From Streptomyces sp. NBC_01016 (GTDB lineage Bacteria; Actinomycetota; Actinomycetes; Streptomycetales; Streptomycetaceae), in NCBI RefSeq assembly GCF_026341035.1, contig NZ_JAPEOQ010000001.1, forward strand, positions 62,001-126,000: a stretch of DNA of 64,000 bases, in the 5' to 3' direction. Positions 25,747 to 33,765 of this stretch are shown here, in pieces; position 1 is the stretch's first letter, and each line of letters begins with the position of its first letter. Position numbers and translations under genes: made by a program. A model generated the notes under the pieces. It did no database searches. It was given only the letters and a program-made list of their open reading frames with translations, and was not told the DNA's origin.

Positions 25747-26679
25747 ATGGCTCCACCACTTGGTAACAATGAGGGATTCATCGCCAGACCAGTCCGCCGC
25801 CGCTCCCTGCTCTACGGTGCGGGGGCGGCGGCGCTGGGTGTGTTCGGTACCGCGGCCTGTAGCCGAGTGCCGGAGGAGGGGAAGGTCGAGGGCGGGGATC
25901 TGCTGGACCGGCTGCGCGACGCCGGAGAGGTCAAGATCGGTGTGGCGGGTGAGGTCCCGTTCGGATACATCGACGAGAACGGCGAGGTCACCGGAGAGGC
26001 GCCGGCGATCGCCAAGGTGATTTTCCCGCGCCTCGGTGTGCCCAAGGTGAAGGCGGTGCCGACGCAGTTCAGCGCGCTGATTCCCGGGCTGACCCAGGCG
26101 CAGCAGTTCGACGTGGTGTCGGCGGGCATGTACATCAATCCGGTTCGCTGCGAACAGGTGCTGTTCTCCGATCCCGACTACCTGATGCCCGACTCGTTCA
26201 TCGTGCGCAAGGGAAACCCGCACGGCATCAAGACGTACAAGGAAATCGCGGACAAGAAGCTGAAGTTCGCGACGGGCACGGCCTACGCGGAGATCGATAC
26301 CGCCAAGGCCTTGGGCATCAAGGACATGCTGATCCTGCCCGACCAGGTCGCCGGGCTCGACGCCGTGCGCCAGGGCAGGGTCGATGCCTTCGCCGGCACG
26401 GCCGTCACGGTCCGCACGGTGATCAAGGGCAAGAGCGGGGTCGAGGCCGTCGAGCCCTTCCAGCCCTACGTGGACGGAAAGCCGGTCTACGGAGCGGGCG
26501 GATTCGCGTTCCGGAAGTCGGAGAAGAACCTGCGCGACGCGTTCAACAAAGAGCTGCACAAGCTCAAGGCCAGCGGTGAACTCCTGCGCATCATGGCGCC
26601 CTTCGGTTTCACGAAGAAGGAGATGACCGACCTCACGGTCGAGAAACTCTGCCCCCCTGTCAAGGGAGCCGCCTCATGA
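25747..26679 (+). CDS. ehuB: Ectoine/polar amino acid ABC transporter substrate-binding lipoprotein, EhuB-like
   Basis: This 310-residue exported binding protein has a twin-arginine-like start (VRRRSLLYGAGAAALGVFGTAACS) with a lipobox cysteine, so it is probably membrane-anchored. The family 3 solute-binding fold shows VPFGYIDENGEVTGEAPAIAK, FSALIPGLTQAQQFDVVSAGMYINPVRCEQVLFSDP and ATGTAYAEIDTAKA, closely like EhuB proteins for ectoine and hydroxyectoine. The gene overlaps the first permease gene by ATGA. True substrate is uncertain, since EhuB-type annotations in Streptomyces are by homology. Confidence 0.85.
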   Translation: MAPPLGNNEGFIARPVRRRSLLYGAGAAALGVFGTAACSRVPEEGKVEGGDLLDRLRDAGEVKIGVAGEVPFGYIDENGEVTGEAPAIAKVIFPRLGVPKVKAVPTQFSALIPGLTQAQQFDVVSAGMYINPVRCEQVLFSDPDYLMPDSFIVRKGNPHGIKTYKEIADKKLKFATGTAYAEIDTAKALGIKDMLILPDQVAGLDAVRQGRVDAFAGTAVTVRTVIKGKSGVEAVEPFQPYVDGKPVYGAGGFAFRKSEKNLRDAFNKELHKLKASGELLRIMAPFGFTKKEMTDLTVEKLCPPVKGAAS

Positions 26680-27419
26680 TGTCCGCGAAGTTCTTCGAGA
26701 ACTGGTTCCTGCCGGGCATCTGGATCACGCTCGAGGTCACGGTCCTCAGCGCGATCATCGCCTTCGTCATCGCGTTCATCATCGGCGTCCTGCGCACGTC
26801 CAATGTGTGGTTCGTGCGCTTCCTGTCCGGGGCGTACTTCGAGATCTTCCGCAGCACGTCCTCGCTGGTCTTCATGTTCTGGATCGCGTACACCGTGCCG
26901 ATGCTGTTCCACATCAACTTCGAGCCCATGTTCGCGGGCATCCTGGCGCTCAGCATCACCTACGGCGCCTACGGTTCGGAGATCGTGCGCGGCGCACTCG
27001 CCGCGGTGCCGCCCGCCCAGCGCGAGGCAGGCATCGCCCTCAACTTCACGCGCACCCAGCGCCTGCGCCGCATCGAACTCCCGCAGGCCTGGCCGGAGAT
27101 GATCCCGCCGTTCAACAACCTGCTGATCGAGCTGCTCAAGGGAACCTCGCTGGTCTCCCTCATCGCGGTGGCCGACATGACGTTCGCGGGCAACCTCAAG
27201 CGGCTCGTCTCCGGCGACAGCGCGCCGGTCTACACGCTGCTGCTCGTCCTGTACTTCGTGTTCGCCTTCATCTTCACCCGCCTCATGCGCCTGCTTGAGC
27301 GGCACGCCAAGAGCCGAGTCGGCCAGGCGCCCGAGAAGGGCGGCCTGCGCGTGCTCCTCGGCGGTATGCGCTCCAAGTCGACGATCGACGCCGTCACCGG
27401 TGCCGGAGGTGCCAAGTGA
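26676..27419 (+). CDS. ehuC: ABC transporter permease, EhuC-like
   Basis: This 247-residue membrane permease is of the HisM/GlnP type. Five or so helices include WITLEVTVLSAIIAFVIAFIIGVL and LVFMFWIAYTVPMLF. The EAA loop reads VPPAQREAGIALNFTRTQRLRRIELPQAWPEMIPP, which contacts the ATPase. A C-terminal tail (PEKGGLRVLLGGMRSKS) is extra. It overlaps both neighbours (ATGA and GTGA), giving tight translational coupling. Confidence 0.88.
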   Translation: MMSAKFFENWFLPGIWITLEVTVLSAIIAFVIAFIIGVLRTSNVWFVRFLSGAYFEIFRSTSSLVFMFWIAYTVPMLFHINFEPMFAGILALSITYGAYGSEIVRGALAAVPPAQREAGIALNFTRTQRLRRIELPQAWPEMIPPFNNLLIELLKGTSLVSLIAVADMTFAGNLKRLVSGDSAPVYTLLLVLYFVFAFIFTRLMRLLERHAKSRVGQAPEKGGLRVLLGGMRSKSTIDAVTGAGGAK

Positions 27420-28063
27420 ACTGGGACTGGTCCAACGTCGCGGACTTCATGCCGCAGTTCTGGGACGGCGTACTCGTCACGCTCCAGGCGCTCGTCGGTG
27501 GTGCGGTCATCGCCTTCGCCCTCGGCCTGGTGTGGGCGATCGCCCAGCGCTCGAAGACGAAGTGGGTCAGCTGGCCGGTGACGGCGGTCACCGAATTCAT
27601 CCGGAACACCCCGCTCCTGGTGCAGCTGTTCTTCCTCTTCTACGTCGTTCCCTCCTGGGGCATCTCGATGTCCCCGCTGGTCACCGGCATCGTCGGGCTC
27701 GGCCTGCACTACTCGACGTACACGTCCGAGGTCTACCGGGCCGGCATCGAGGGCGTGCCCGTCGGCCAGTGGGAGGCCGCCACGGCGCTCAGCCTGTCCA
27801 AGGGCCGCACCTGGCGCGCGGTGATCCTGCCGCAGGCCGTCCGCCGCGTGATTCCCGCGCTCGGCAACTACGTGATCGTCATGCTGAAGGAGTCGCCGCA
27901 GATCATGGCGATCGGCGCCCTTGACATGCTGGGCGAGGCCCAGGGCTTCAGCCAGACCACCTTCACCTACGAGGCCATCAGCATCGTCGGTGTCGCCTTC
28001 ATCGTCATCGCCTACCCGGCTTCTCTTCTTCTGCGAGTCTTGGAGCGTCGTCTTGTCCGCTGA
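27416..28063 (+). CDS. ehuD: ABC transporter permease, EhuD-like
   Basis: This 215-residue second permease starts at GTG overlapping the previous stop. TM helices include VTLQALVGGAVIAFALGLVWAI and LVQLFFLFYVVPSWG. The EAA loop is VPVGQWEAATALSLSKGRTWRAVILPQAVRRVIPA. It forms the heterodimeric channel with the EhuC-like protein. The end overlaps the ATPase gene by 11 bases. Confidence 0.88.
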   Translation: MNWDWSNVADFMPQFWDGVLVTLQALVGGAVIAFALGLVWAIAQRSKTKWVSWPVTAVTEFIRNTPLLVQLFFLFYVVPSWGISMSPLVTGIVGLGLHYSTYTSEVYRAGIEGVPVGQWEAATALSLSKGRTWRAVILPQAVRRVIPALGNYVIVMLKESPQIMAIGALDMLGEAQGFSQTTFTYEAISIVGVAFIVIAYPASLLLRVLERRLVR

Positions 28064-28868
28064 CAGCAGCACTTCCCAGGAAATTCCCAATCCTGCCGTC
28101 GACGGCAGCGAGCTCATCCGCTTCGACAAGGTCACCAAGCGGTTCGGCAGCAACACCGTCCTGGACAACCTGGACTTCTCCGTCGACTCCGGCAAGCACG
28201 TCACGCTGATCGGCCCGTCCGGATCCGGCAAGACCACGATCCTGCGTCTGCTGATGACGCTGATGAAGCCCGACGAGGGCACCATCAAGGTGGGCGGCGA
28301 GTTCCTCACGCACGAGCAGAAGGACGGCAAGCTCGTCTCGGCCGGCGAGAAGCACATCCGCGAGATCCGCAAGAACATCGGGATGGTCTTCCAGCAGTTC
28401 AACCTGTTCCCGAACATGAACGTGCTGCGCAACATCACCGAGGCGCCGGTCAACGTGCTCGGCCTGTCCAAGGACGAGGCGGAGCAGCGGGCCAAGGAGC
28501 TGCTCGACATGGTCGGCCTCGGCGACCGCGTCGACGCGTACCCCTCGCAGCTCTCCGGCGGCCAGCAGCAGCGTGTGGCGATCGCCCGCGCGCTTGCGAT
28601 GCGCCCGCAGGTGCTGCTCCTGGACGAGGTCACGTCGGCGCTCGACCCGGAGCTGGTCGCCGGTGTCCTCGACGTCCTGCGGGACATCGCGCGCACCACG
28701 GACATCACCATGCTGTGCGTGACCCACGAGATGACCTTCGCCCGGGACATCTCGGACCAGGTCCTGATGTTCGACTCGGGTCGCATCATCGAGTCCGGTT
28801 CGCCGGAGAAGATTTTCAGCGAGCCGGAGCACGAGCGCACCCAGGAGTTCCTCAGCGCCGTGCTGTGA
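28053..28868 (+). CDS. ehuA: ABC transporter ATP-binding protein, EhuA-like
   Basis: This 271-residue ATPase starts at TTG 28053 (LSADSSTSQEIPN), chosen for GGAG eight bases upstream; longer frames run into the permease gene. Motifs: Walker A GPSGSGKTT, Q loop VFQQFNLFP, signature LSGGQQQRVAIARALAM, Walker B VLLLDEVTSALD, and the switch His in CVTHEMTFA. The NLFPNMNVL form is typical of polar amino acid importers. It completes the four-gene importer, and a strong hairpin follows at 28911-28949. Confidence 0.9.
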   Translation: MSADSSTSQEIPNPAVDGSELIRFDKVTKRFGSNTVLDNLDFSVDSGKHVTLIGPSGSGKTTILRLLMTLMKPDEGTIKVGGEFLTHEQKDGKLVSAGEKHIREIRKNIGMVFQQFNLFPNMNVLRNITEAPVNVLGLSKDEAEQRAKELLDMVGLGDRVDAYPSQLSGGQQQRVAIARALAMRPQVLLLDEVTSALDPELVAGVLDVLRDIARTTDITMLCVTHEMTFARDISDQVLMFDSGRIIESGSPEKIFSEPEHERTQEFLSAVL

Positions 28869-28897
28869 CCAGCCACCTACCGAGTGGTGCATGACTT

Positions 28898-28949
28898 TGG
28901 CATATGCCAGGGTGGCGCGTTCCTGCTGAGAGGCACGGAACGCGCCACC
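28898..28949. terminator. TGGCATATGCCA palindrome followed by 13-bp hairpin
   Basis: After the importer operon, TGGCATATGCCA (28898-28909) is followed at once by GGTGGCGCGTTCC and, after 13 bases, its exact complement GGAACGCGCCACC (28911-28923 and 28937-28949). The hairpin probably ends the ABC operon. The palindrome, about 140 bases before the IclR gene, could be an operator. Confidence 0.6.
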
Positions 28950-29042
28950 AATCTCCCCAACCACCGCCCCCAAAGGGGGTGTTGGCGGCTATCGTGGACG
29001 AAGCCCAGCTGTCCGGAACCGGTCCATGCAGGGGGAAGAACC

Positions 29043-29813
29043 GTGGCGCTGAAGCACGAGCAAGGTGCGTCCCCGCACCAGCCGCACGAGGCGGTGCAGC
29101 ACGCGTTGCGCGTGCTGGAGACCGTCGCACACCGAGGCGTGGGCGTGACCGATACGGAGCTGGCGCGCGTCACCGGACTGCCTGCCGACCAGCTGACGAT
29201 CCTGCTGCGCATGCTGCGCAGGGAGGGTTACGTCCAGCAGGGCGCCGACGGGGCGTACACCACCGGCGAGACCCTGACCAGGCTCGGAGCCGCGGACGGC
29301 CAGGCGGCCGCGCTCACCGCGAAGCTCCAGCGGACCCTCGACCGGCTGCGCGACGACGTGGGCGCGGCGGTCTACATGAGCCGTTACGTCGACGGGGAGA
29401 TCCGGATCACGCAGGTGGCGACGGGGCCCGGGACGCCCGCGGTCAACGAGTGGGTGGACTTCCGTGTCTCTGCGCACGCGAGCGCCATCGGCAAGAGCCT
29501 CCTCGGCCAGCTCGACATGAACGGGCGGCGGGATCATCTGTCCCGCCACAAGATGGCCCGGCTCACCTCGCGCACGATCACCAACGAGAAGGTGCTGCTG
29601 TCCCGCCTCGCGTCCCAGCCGGCGACGGTTCCGGTCCTCGACCTCCAGGAGTACGCGGTGGGCACGGTGTGCGCCGCGGTTCCCATCACGGCGGGCGCGT
29701 CCGTCGGATGCCTGGCGCTCTCGCTCCCGGTCGAGCACGCGCACCGTTTGCACGACGCGGCGGAACAGTTGAACAAGGAGGCCGCGCCGGTCCTCCTGTC
29801 CTTGGCGATCTGA
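29043..29813 (+). CDS. IclR-family transcriptional regulator
   Basis: This 256-residue regulator starts at GTG 29043 after GGGGGAAGAACC. An N-terminal winged helix (ALRVLETVAHRGVGVTDTELARVTGLPADQLTILLRMLRREGYV) is followed by an IclR effector domain (DFRVSAHASAIGKSLLGQLD, LQEYAVGTVCAAVPITAGASVGCLALSLP). It is placed next to the importer, amidase and EutA-like genes and probably controls them, with the imported compound or a product as effector. It converges on the inverted tRNA-Lys gene. Confidence 0.88.
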   Translation: MALKHEQGASPHQPHEAVQHALRVLETVAHRGVGVTDTELARVTGLPADQLTILLRMLRREGYVQQGADGAYTTGETLTRLGAADGQAAALTAKLQRTLDRLRDDVGAAVYMSRYVDGEIRITQVATGPGTPAVNEWVDFRVSAHASAIGKSLLGQLDMNGRRDHLSRHKMARLTSRTITNEKVLLSRLASQPATVPVLDLQEYAVGTVCAAVPITAGASVGCLALSLPVEHAHRLHDAAEQLNKEAAPVLLSLAI

Positions 29814-29837
29814 CACCGGCAGCAGAAACCCACGACA

Positions 29838-29865
29838 AAGGCCCCTCGCTGCTGCGAGGGGCCTT
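29838..29865 (-). terminator. Terminator of tRNA-Lys copy 2
   Basis: AAGGCCCCTCGC and GCGAGGGGCCTT form a perfect 12-bp stem with a four-base loop, eight bases beyond the tRNA 3' end. It may also stop transcription of the convergent IclR gene. Confidence 0.88.
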
Positions 29866-29873
29866 GCGTCTTG

Positions 29874-29947
29874 TGCGCCATCAGGGACTCGAACCCCGGA
29901 CACGCGGATTAAGAGTCCGCTGCTCTAACCAACTGAGCTAATGGCGC
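29874..29947 (-). tRNA. tRNA-Lys (CTT anticodon), copy 2, inverted
   Basis: This is the reverse complement of the 17191-17264 tRNA, with identical cloverleaf and anticodon CTT. CCA is not encoded. Confidence 0.97.
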
Positions 29948-30010
29948 CGGTTGACGAGGTAAATACTACCTGGCCCCAGGGGGTGCTTTTGACCACCGGA
30001 GGCGCTGGTG

Positions 30011-31681
30011 TCACGTGGGGGCGATCAGGGACTCGCGGCCGCGCTCCCGGTACTCCGTCGCCAGGTCCGTGCCGTCCTCGCAGGTCAGGGGGCGGTGGGT
30101 GGCGGAGCCCGGGGGCCGCCACCAGAGGTCGCCGCCGCTCCAGAAGCCCTCGCGGCGCAGCTCCCCGCGTCGGACCTTGTTCGTCGCGGTGACCGGCATA
30201 CGGTCCACCACCCGGAGGAAGCGAGGGGTCATCTTCGTACCGAGGTCGGGCTGGGAGGCGAGGAAGGTACCGAAGGCCACCGGGGAGAACGTGCGGCCCT
30301 CGCGGAGCGCGACCGTCGCCATCACCTGGTCCCCGGCCACCGGGTCCGGCACCCCGTAGACCGCGACGGCCGCCGCGTCCGGCCAGCGGGCGAGGATGTT
30401 CTCGATCATGGCCGGGGCGAGGTTCTCGCTGTCGACGCGGATCTTGTCGTCGCCGCGCCCGGCGAAGTACAGGTACCCGTCGGCGTCCCGGTAGAAGTGG
30501 TCGCCGGTCCAGTACCAGCCGTGCTCCCGGACGCGTTCGGCATACGCGGCGTCGTTGCGCCAGTAGCCCTCGAAGGGTGAGCGGCCACGGTTCACCAGCT
30601 CCCCTATCGCCGACTCCCCGTTGAGGAGGCGCCCGCCCTCGTCGAAGCGCGCCGGCGGGCACTCCGCCTTCGTCTCCGGGTCGAGCACCGCGAGGTCGCT
30701 GCCGGGGGCCGCCAGGCCGATCGCGCCCGCCGGGGTGTCGGCCGTGCGCTGCACCGCGGCGCCGCCCTCCGATGACCCGTACCCCTCGACGAGCCGCACC
30801 CCGAACCGCTCCTCGAACCGCGCCGCGTCCACGGCCCCCGCCTCCGTACCGAAACCGACCCGGAGGGGATTGTCCCGGTCGTCGGGGCGTTCATCGGTGG
30901 CCAGGATGTACTGGACGGCCCGGCCCACGTAGGTGAAATACGTGGCGCCGAATCGGCGTACGTCGCCCAGGAACTGGGACGCCGAGAAGCGGCGGCGCAG
31001 CGCGACCCCCGCGCCCGCCGCGACGGCCGGCGCCCAGTCCGCGATGACCGCGTTGCCGTGGAAGAGCGGCATGCAGATGTAGTGCACGTCGTCCGCGCGG
31101 ACCCCGAAGTTCGACACCAGGGACTGCCCCGCCGCCGCGAGCCGCCCCTGCGTGCACAGCGCCGCCTTCGGGGCCCCGGTCGACCCGGAGGTGAAGTAGA
31201 GCAGCATGCGGGTGTCGGGGCCGACCCGGTCGTCGGCCTCCGGCTTGACCCCTTCGTACGGCGTGAGCAGCTCCTCGTACGCGCCGGTGTCGGTCACCAG
31301 GATCCGGATGCCCGGCAGGTCGAGGCCGTCGAGCAGCGGGAGGTGGGCCCGCTCGGTGACCAGGACGCGGCACTCGGTGTGCGTGATGTCGCGGGCGAGT
31401 TCGGCGCCGCGCCGGGTCGGGTTGAGGCCGGCGACGGCGGCGCCGGAGAGCGCGGCGGCGCCCAGCCACTGGGGGAATTCGGGGGTGTTGTCGAGGAGCA
31501 GGCCGATGTGGGGGTCCGCCGCCCGCGGCAGCAGCTCACCGAGGAGCGCGGCGCGGGCCGCCGCTCCGGCCGCGACCTGGTGATGGCTGAGCACCTGGTC
31601 CTCGTACGCGAGTCCGGGCCTGTGGTCGCCCCAGCGCTCCTGGATGAGTTCCGCGAAGGTGCGCATCGTCATGGATCCCAT
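30011..31681 (-). CDS. AMP-binding acyl-CoA synthetase
   Basis: This ligase of about 556 residues starts at MGSMTMRTFAELI; ATG codons three and five codons later are also possible. It activates a carboxylic acid with ATP and joins it to CoA. The AMP-binding signature is LLYFTSGSTGAPKAALCTQG; later motifs are EGYGSSEGGAAV, WYWTGDHFYRDADGYLYFAGRGDDKIRV and VTATNKVRRGEL with the adenylating Lys. This matches the FadD/VLACS-like group rather than acetyl-CoA synthetase. A TGACG-GAA-CGTCA palindrome lies 17 bases before the start and is probably its operator. The open frame upstream as far as 32503 overlaps the LPMO gene and is rejected. Confidence 0.88.
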   Translation of the reverse strand: MGSMTMRTFAELIQERWGDHRPGLAYEDQVLSHHQVAAGAAARAALLGELLPRAADPHIGLLLDNTPEFPQWLGAAALSGAAVAGLNPTRRGAELARDITHTECRVLVTERAHLPLLDGLDLPGIRILVTDTGAYEELLTPYEGVKPEADDRVGPDTRMLLYFTSGSTGAPKAALCTQGRLAAAGQSLVSNFGVRADDVHYICMPLFHGNAVIADWAPAVAAGAGVALRRRFSASQFLGDVRRFGATYFTYVGRAVQYILATDERPDDRDNPLRVGFGTEAGAVDAARFEERFGVRLVEGYGSSEGGAAVQRTADTPAGAIGLAAPGSDLAVLDPETKAECPPARFDEGGRLLNGESAIGELVNRGRSPFEGYWRNDAAYAERVREHGWYWTGDHFYRDADGYLYFAGRGDDKIRVDSENLAPAMIENILARWPDAAAVAVYGVPDPVAGDQVMATVALREGRTFSPVAFGTFLASQPDLGTKMTPRFLRVVDRMPVTATNKVRRGELRREGFWSGGDLWWRPPGSATHRPLTCEDGTDLATEYRERGRESLIAPT

Positions 31682-31697
31682 GGCGGCGAACCATAAT

Positions 31698-31710
31698 TGA
31701 CGTTCCGTCA
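31698..31710. promoter_or_regulatory. TetR-like operator TGACGTTCCGTCA
   Basis: TGACG and CGTCA are perfect inverted arms with a 3-bp spacer, next to the start of the acyl-CoA synthetase gene. Position suggests a repressor site. TetR-family regulators of acyl-CoA metabolism use sites of this shape; none is encoded in the window. Confidence 0.6.
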
Positions 31711-31730
31711 GATGTGGAGAGCGGCGACGC

Positions 31731-31781
31731 CAATCCAGCCCCTCCGGCGTTTGAGGAGCGGGGTCCGGGGCGGAGCCCCGA
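31731..31781. repeat. Palindromic repeat family A, copy 6
   Basis: CCTCCGGCGTTTGAGGAGCG followed by GGGTCCGGGGCGGAGCCCCG lies downstream of the LPMO gene. Confidence 0.85.
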
Positions 31782-31845
31782 GGCATGCACCACGGGTGCC
31801 GGTGAACCCCGGCGCGCCGTGGGGCGGCGCACCGGGGCCACGGGC

Positions 31846-32457
31846 TCAGAACGTGACGTCCGAGCACGCGTAGAAGGCGTTCCCCGTGTCCGCGACGTTC
31901 CACACCGCGAGGATCACGTGGTGGCCCGACTTCCCGGAGGGCAACGTGCCGGAGTGCGAGAGCGTCGCCGGCGGCTGGCCGCTGTACGGGACCGTGAGGA
32001 ACGGCGCGGTCTGGAGGGAGGACCGGGTCAGCGGCTTGCTCTGGTCCCAGCCGTCCTTGGTGATGTAGTAGCGGAAGTCCGCGGTGGAGTGCCGCGCGGT
32101 GAACTGCCAGCGGAAGGTCTGACTTTGACCACCCGTCACCTTTGTGGTCGGCCAGGCATTCCCGTTCGGCTGCTTGGCGGCGTCGAGCGCGCTGAAGCCG
32201 CCGTTCCCTGCCGAACAGAGCTTGCCGTCGGCGGGACCGGCCGCCGGGAAGCCCTTCGGGCCCTCGACGCTCTGCGGCTCCCACTGGATGCTGCCGCAGC
32301 CGCTGACACCGCCGTTGGCGCACAGCTTCTGCCTGCTGACGGGCAGGTCGGTGTAGCCGTGACCGCTGGCGCCGCCCGCGGAGAGCGCGAACGCCCCAGC
32401 GGTCGTCAGGCCGAGCAGGGCCGCGTACGCCTTCGTACGCTTCGAGGTTTTTCGCAT
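31846..32457 (-). CDS. lpmP: Secreted lytic polysaccharide monooxygenase (AA10), LpmP-like
   Basis: This 203-residue copper enzyme oxidatively cleaves chitin or related glycans. The signal peptide ends at ALSAGGASG, leaving His33 as the mature N-terminus (HGYTDLPVSRQ). His33 and His123 (FTARHSTADF) form the copper histidine brace, and Phe195 (NAFYACSD) is the axial residue. There is no extra carbohydrate-binding domain. An AGGAG ribosome site precedes the ATG. Synteny points to S. coelicolor SCO2833 (LpmP), reported to act with CslA and GlxA on the hyphal-tip glycan. Two DasR/chitinase-type sites lie upstream. Confidence 0.92.
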   Translation of the reverse strand: MRKTSKRTKAYAALLGLTTAGAFALSAGGASGHGYTDLPVSRQKLCANGGVSGCGSIQWEPQSVEGPKGFPAAGPADGKLCSAGNGGFSALDAAKQPNGNAWPTTKVTGGQSQTFRWQFTARHSTADFRYYITKDGWDQSKPLTRSSLQTAPFLTVPYSGQPPATLSHSGTLPSGKSGHHVILAVWNVADTGNAFYACSDVTF

Positions 32458-32513
32458 GCTGCCGCTCCTGGGGGGTGTTGGGAGTGCCGGAAGCCGTGCG
32501 CACAGCGATAGTT

Positions 32514-32571
32514 CAGGTCTAGACCAACGCAACGCACAATGTAGAACCGGGAGTTGAGCATGTCCAGACCA
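32514..32571. promoter_or_regulatory. Two dre-like (DasR/chitinase-type) sites upstream of the LPMO gene
   Basis: CAGGTCTAGACCA at 32514-32526 contains the perfect palindrome GGTCTAGACC, close to the DasR consensus ACTGGTCTAGACCACT. TGTCCAGACCA at 32561-32571 resembles the TGGTCCAGACC direct repeats of Streptomyces chitinase promoters. Both sit 57-115 bases before the LPMO start. Confidence 0.7.
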
Positions 32572-32626
32572 ATCGCAATTCCCGGCACGACCCCTTCCGG
32601 TCACCCCTCAGACAGGCCCCAGGGCG

Positions 32627-33745
32627 TCACTCTCCTCGACCTGTGTAGAACGCGACCGTCAGGTCCTTCACGAGCAACTTGCGCTCGTAGTCGTCGAGAT
32701 CCACGAGACCCCGCGCGGTCAGCCGCGTCACGGTGTCCTCCACCGAGTCCACGACCGTGGTGAGGACGGTGTCCCGGCGCCGCGCGTCGAGTGCCGCGAT
32801 CCGGCGGCGCCGCATCGCGGCGGCCACCTCCGGCTCGTACTCGATCCGCGTGGGCTGCGCCGAGAACACCTCGATGCCGACCGGTTCCGCGTCCTCGGCG
32901 AGGCGCCGGGTGAGCAGATCGCCCAGGGCCTCCGCGTTGCGCAGCACCGGCGCGTCCCGGTCGCCGACCACGGCGGGCAGCCGGGACAGCACGCGCGCGA
33001 GGCCCGCCTCCACGCACTCGCGCAGATACGTCTCGTGGTCCTCGGTCCCGAGCGTCGCCCGCGCCGTGTCCTTGATCCGCCAGGCGACGAGCACGACGAC
33101 GCGCAGCGCCTCGCCATTGGTGTCGACCGCCGGCATCGGCTCGCTGCGCCAGTGCCGCAGCCGCACGTCGACCCGGCGGCGCACGAGCAGCGGGTTAAGC
33201 CACAGCAGCCCCGCCCTGCGCACGCTCCCCCGGTACCGGCCGAAGCGCGTGAGCACCCAGGCCCCGCCGTTCCGCCCGCGCGCGAGCCCGCCGACGCCGA
33301 ACAGGGCGAGCGCGCCGGACCCGGCGAGCGCCGCCCACTGCGCGGGCCCGAACCCGGCGCCCGCGTATCCGTCGAGGCCCGCGAGGTCGGTCATGATCCG
33401 GGGCAGCACCCCGGCCCAGCCGAGCGTGGCCCCGGCCCCCGCCGCGCCCACCGCCCCGCCGAACAACCCGAAGACGCCGGGCAGCGCTCGCCCGGCCCGC
33501 TCCTCCAGGTCGGGGTCGACGGAGGGTGCGGGCCGGCTCGGGGTGCGGGCCGGGGCGGGCCGGGGTGTCCGGCCCGGGGCCGTCGCGTTCGCGCGCTCGA
33601 CCTGGGCCTTGGTGACCACCGCGGGCCGCAGCGGCACGGCCACCGGGTCCGGGTCGTCGCGGAAGAGAAGGTGGACCGGGATCTCGGTGGTGGACTCGTT
33701 GCGGATGAGCCGCGCGGCGCGCGCCCCTCCGTCGGTTTCGCTCAT
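32627..33745 (-). CDS. SPFH/Band 7 (stomatin-like) membrane protein
   Basis: This 372-residue protein starts at MSETDGG, chosen for a perfect GGAGGG site; the ATG 24 bases earlier has none. A Pro-rich cytoplasmic N-terminus leads to two hydrophobic stretches (VFGLFGGAVGAAGAGATLGWAG; WAALAGSGALALFGVGGLA). The SPFH domain follows (NPLLVRRRVDVRLRHWRSEPMPAVDTNGEALRVVVLVAWRIKDTARA). A charged region (RRRRIAALDARRRDTVL) is like stomatin coiled-coil segments. Such proteins organise membrane microdomains. Its place between the LPMO, a wall hydrolase and cslA suggests a role in assembling tip-localised machinery. It is downstream of the NlpC/P60 gene in the same direction. Confidence 0.85.
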   Translation of the reverse strand: MSETDGGARAARLIRNESTTEIPVHLLFRDDPDPVAVPLRPAVVTKAQVERANATAPGRTPRPAPARTPSRPAPSVDPDLEERAGRALPGVFGLFGGAVGAAGAGATLGWAGVLPRIMTDLAGLDGYAGAGFGPAQWAALAGSGALALFGVGGLARGRNGGAWVLTRFGRYRGSVRRAGLLWLNPLLVRRRVDVRLRHWRSEPMPAVDTNGEALRVVVLVAWRIKDTARATLGTEDHETYLRECVEAGLARVLSRLPAVVGDRDAPVLRNAEALGDLLTRRLAEDAEPVGIEVFSAQPTRIEYEPEVAAAMRRRRIAALDARRRDTVLTTVVDSVEDTVTRLTARGLVDLDDYERKLLVKDLTVAFYTGRGE

Positions 33746-33765
33746 GGAACCCTCCGCGTTGCGCG

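Noticed and set aside
31682..32503. N-terminal extension of the AMP-binding protein to 830 residues
   Set aside because: It crosses the LPMO gene and repeat A, and shows no domain; the ligase domain starts at 31681.
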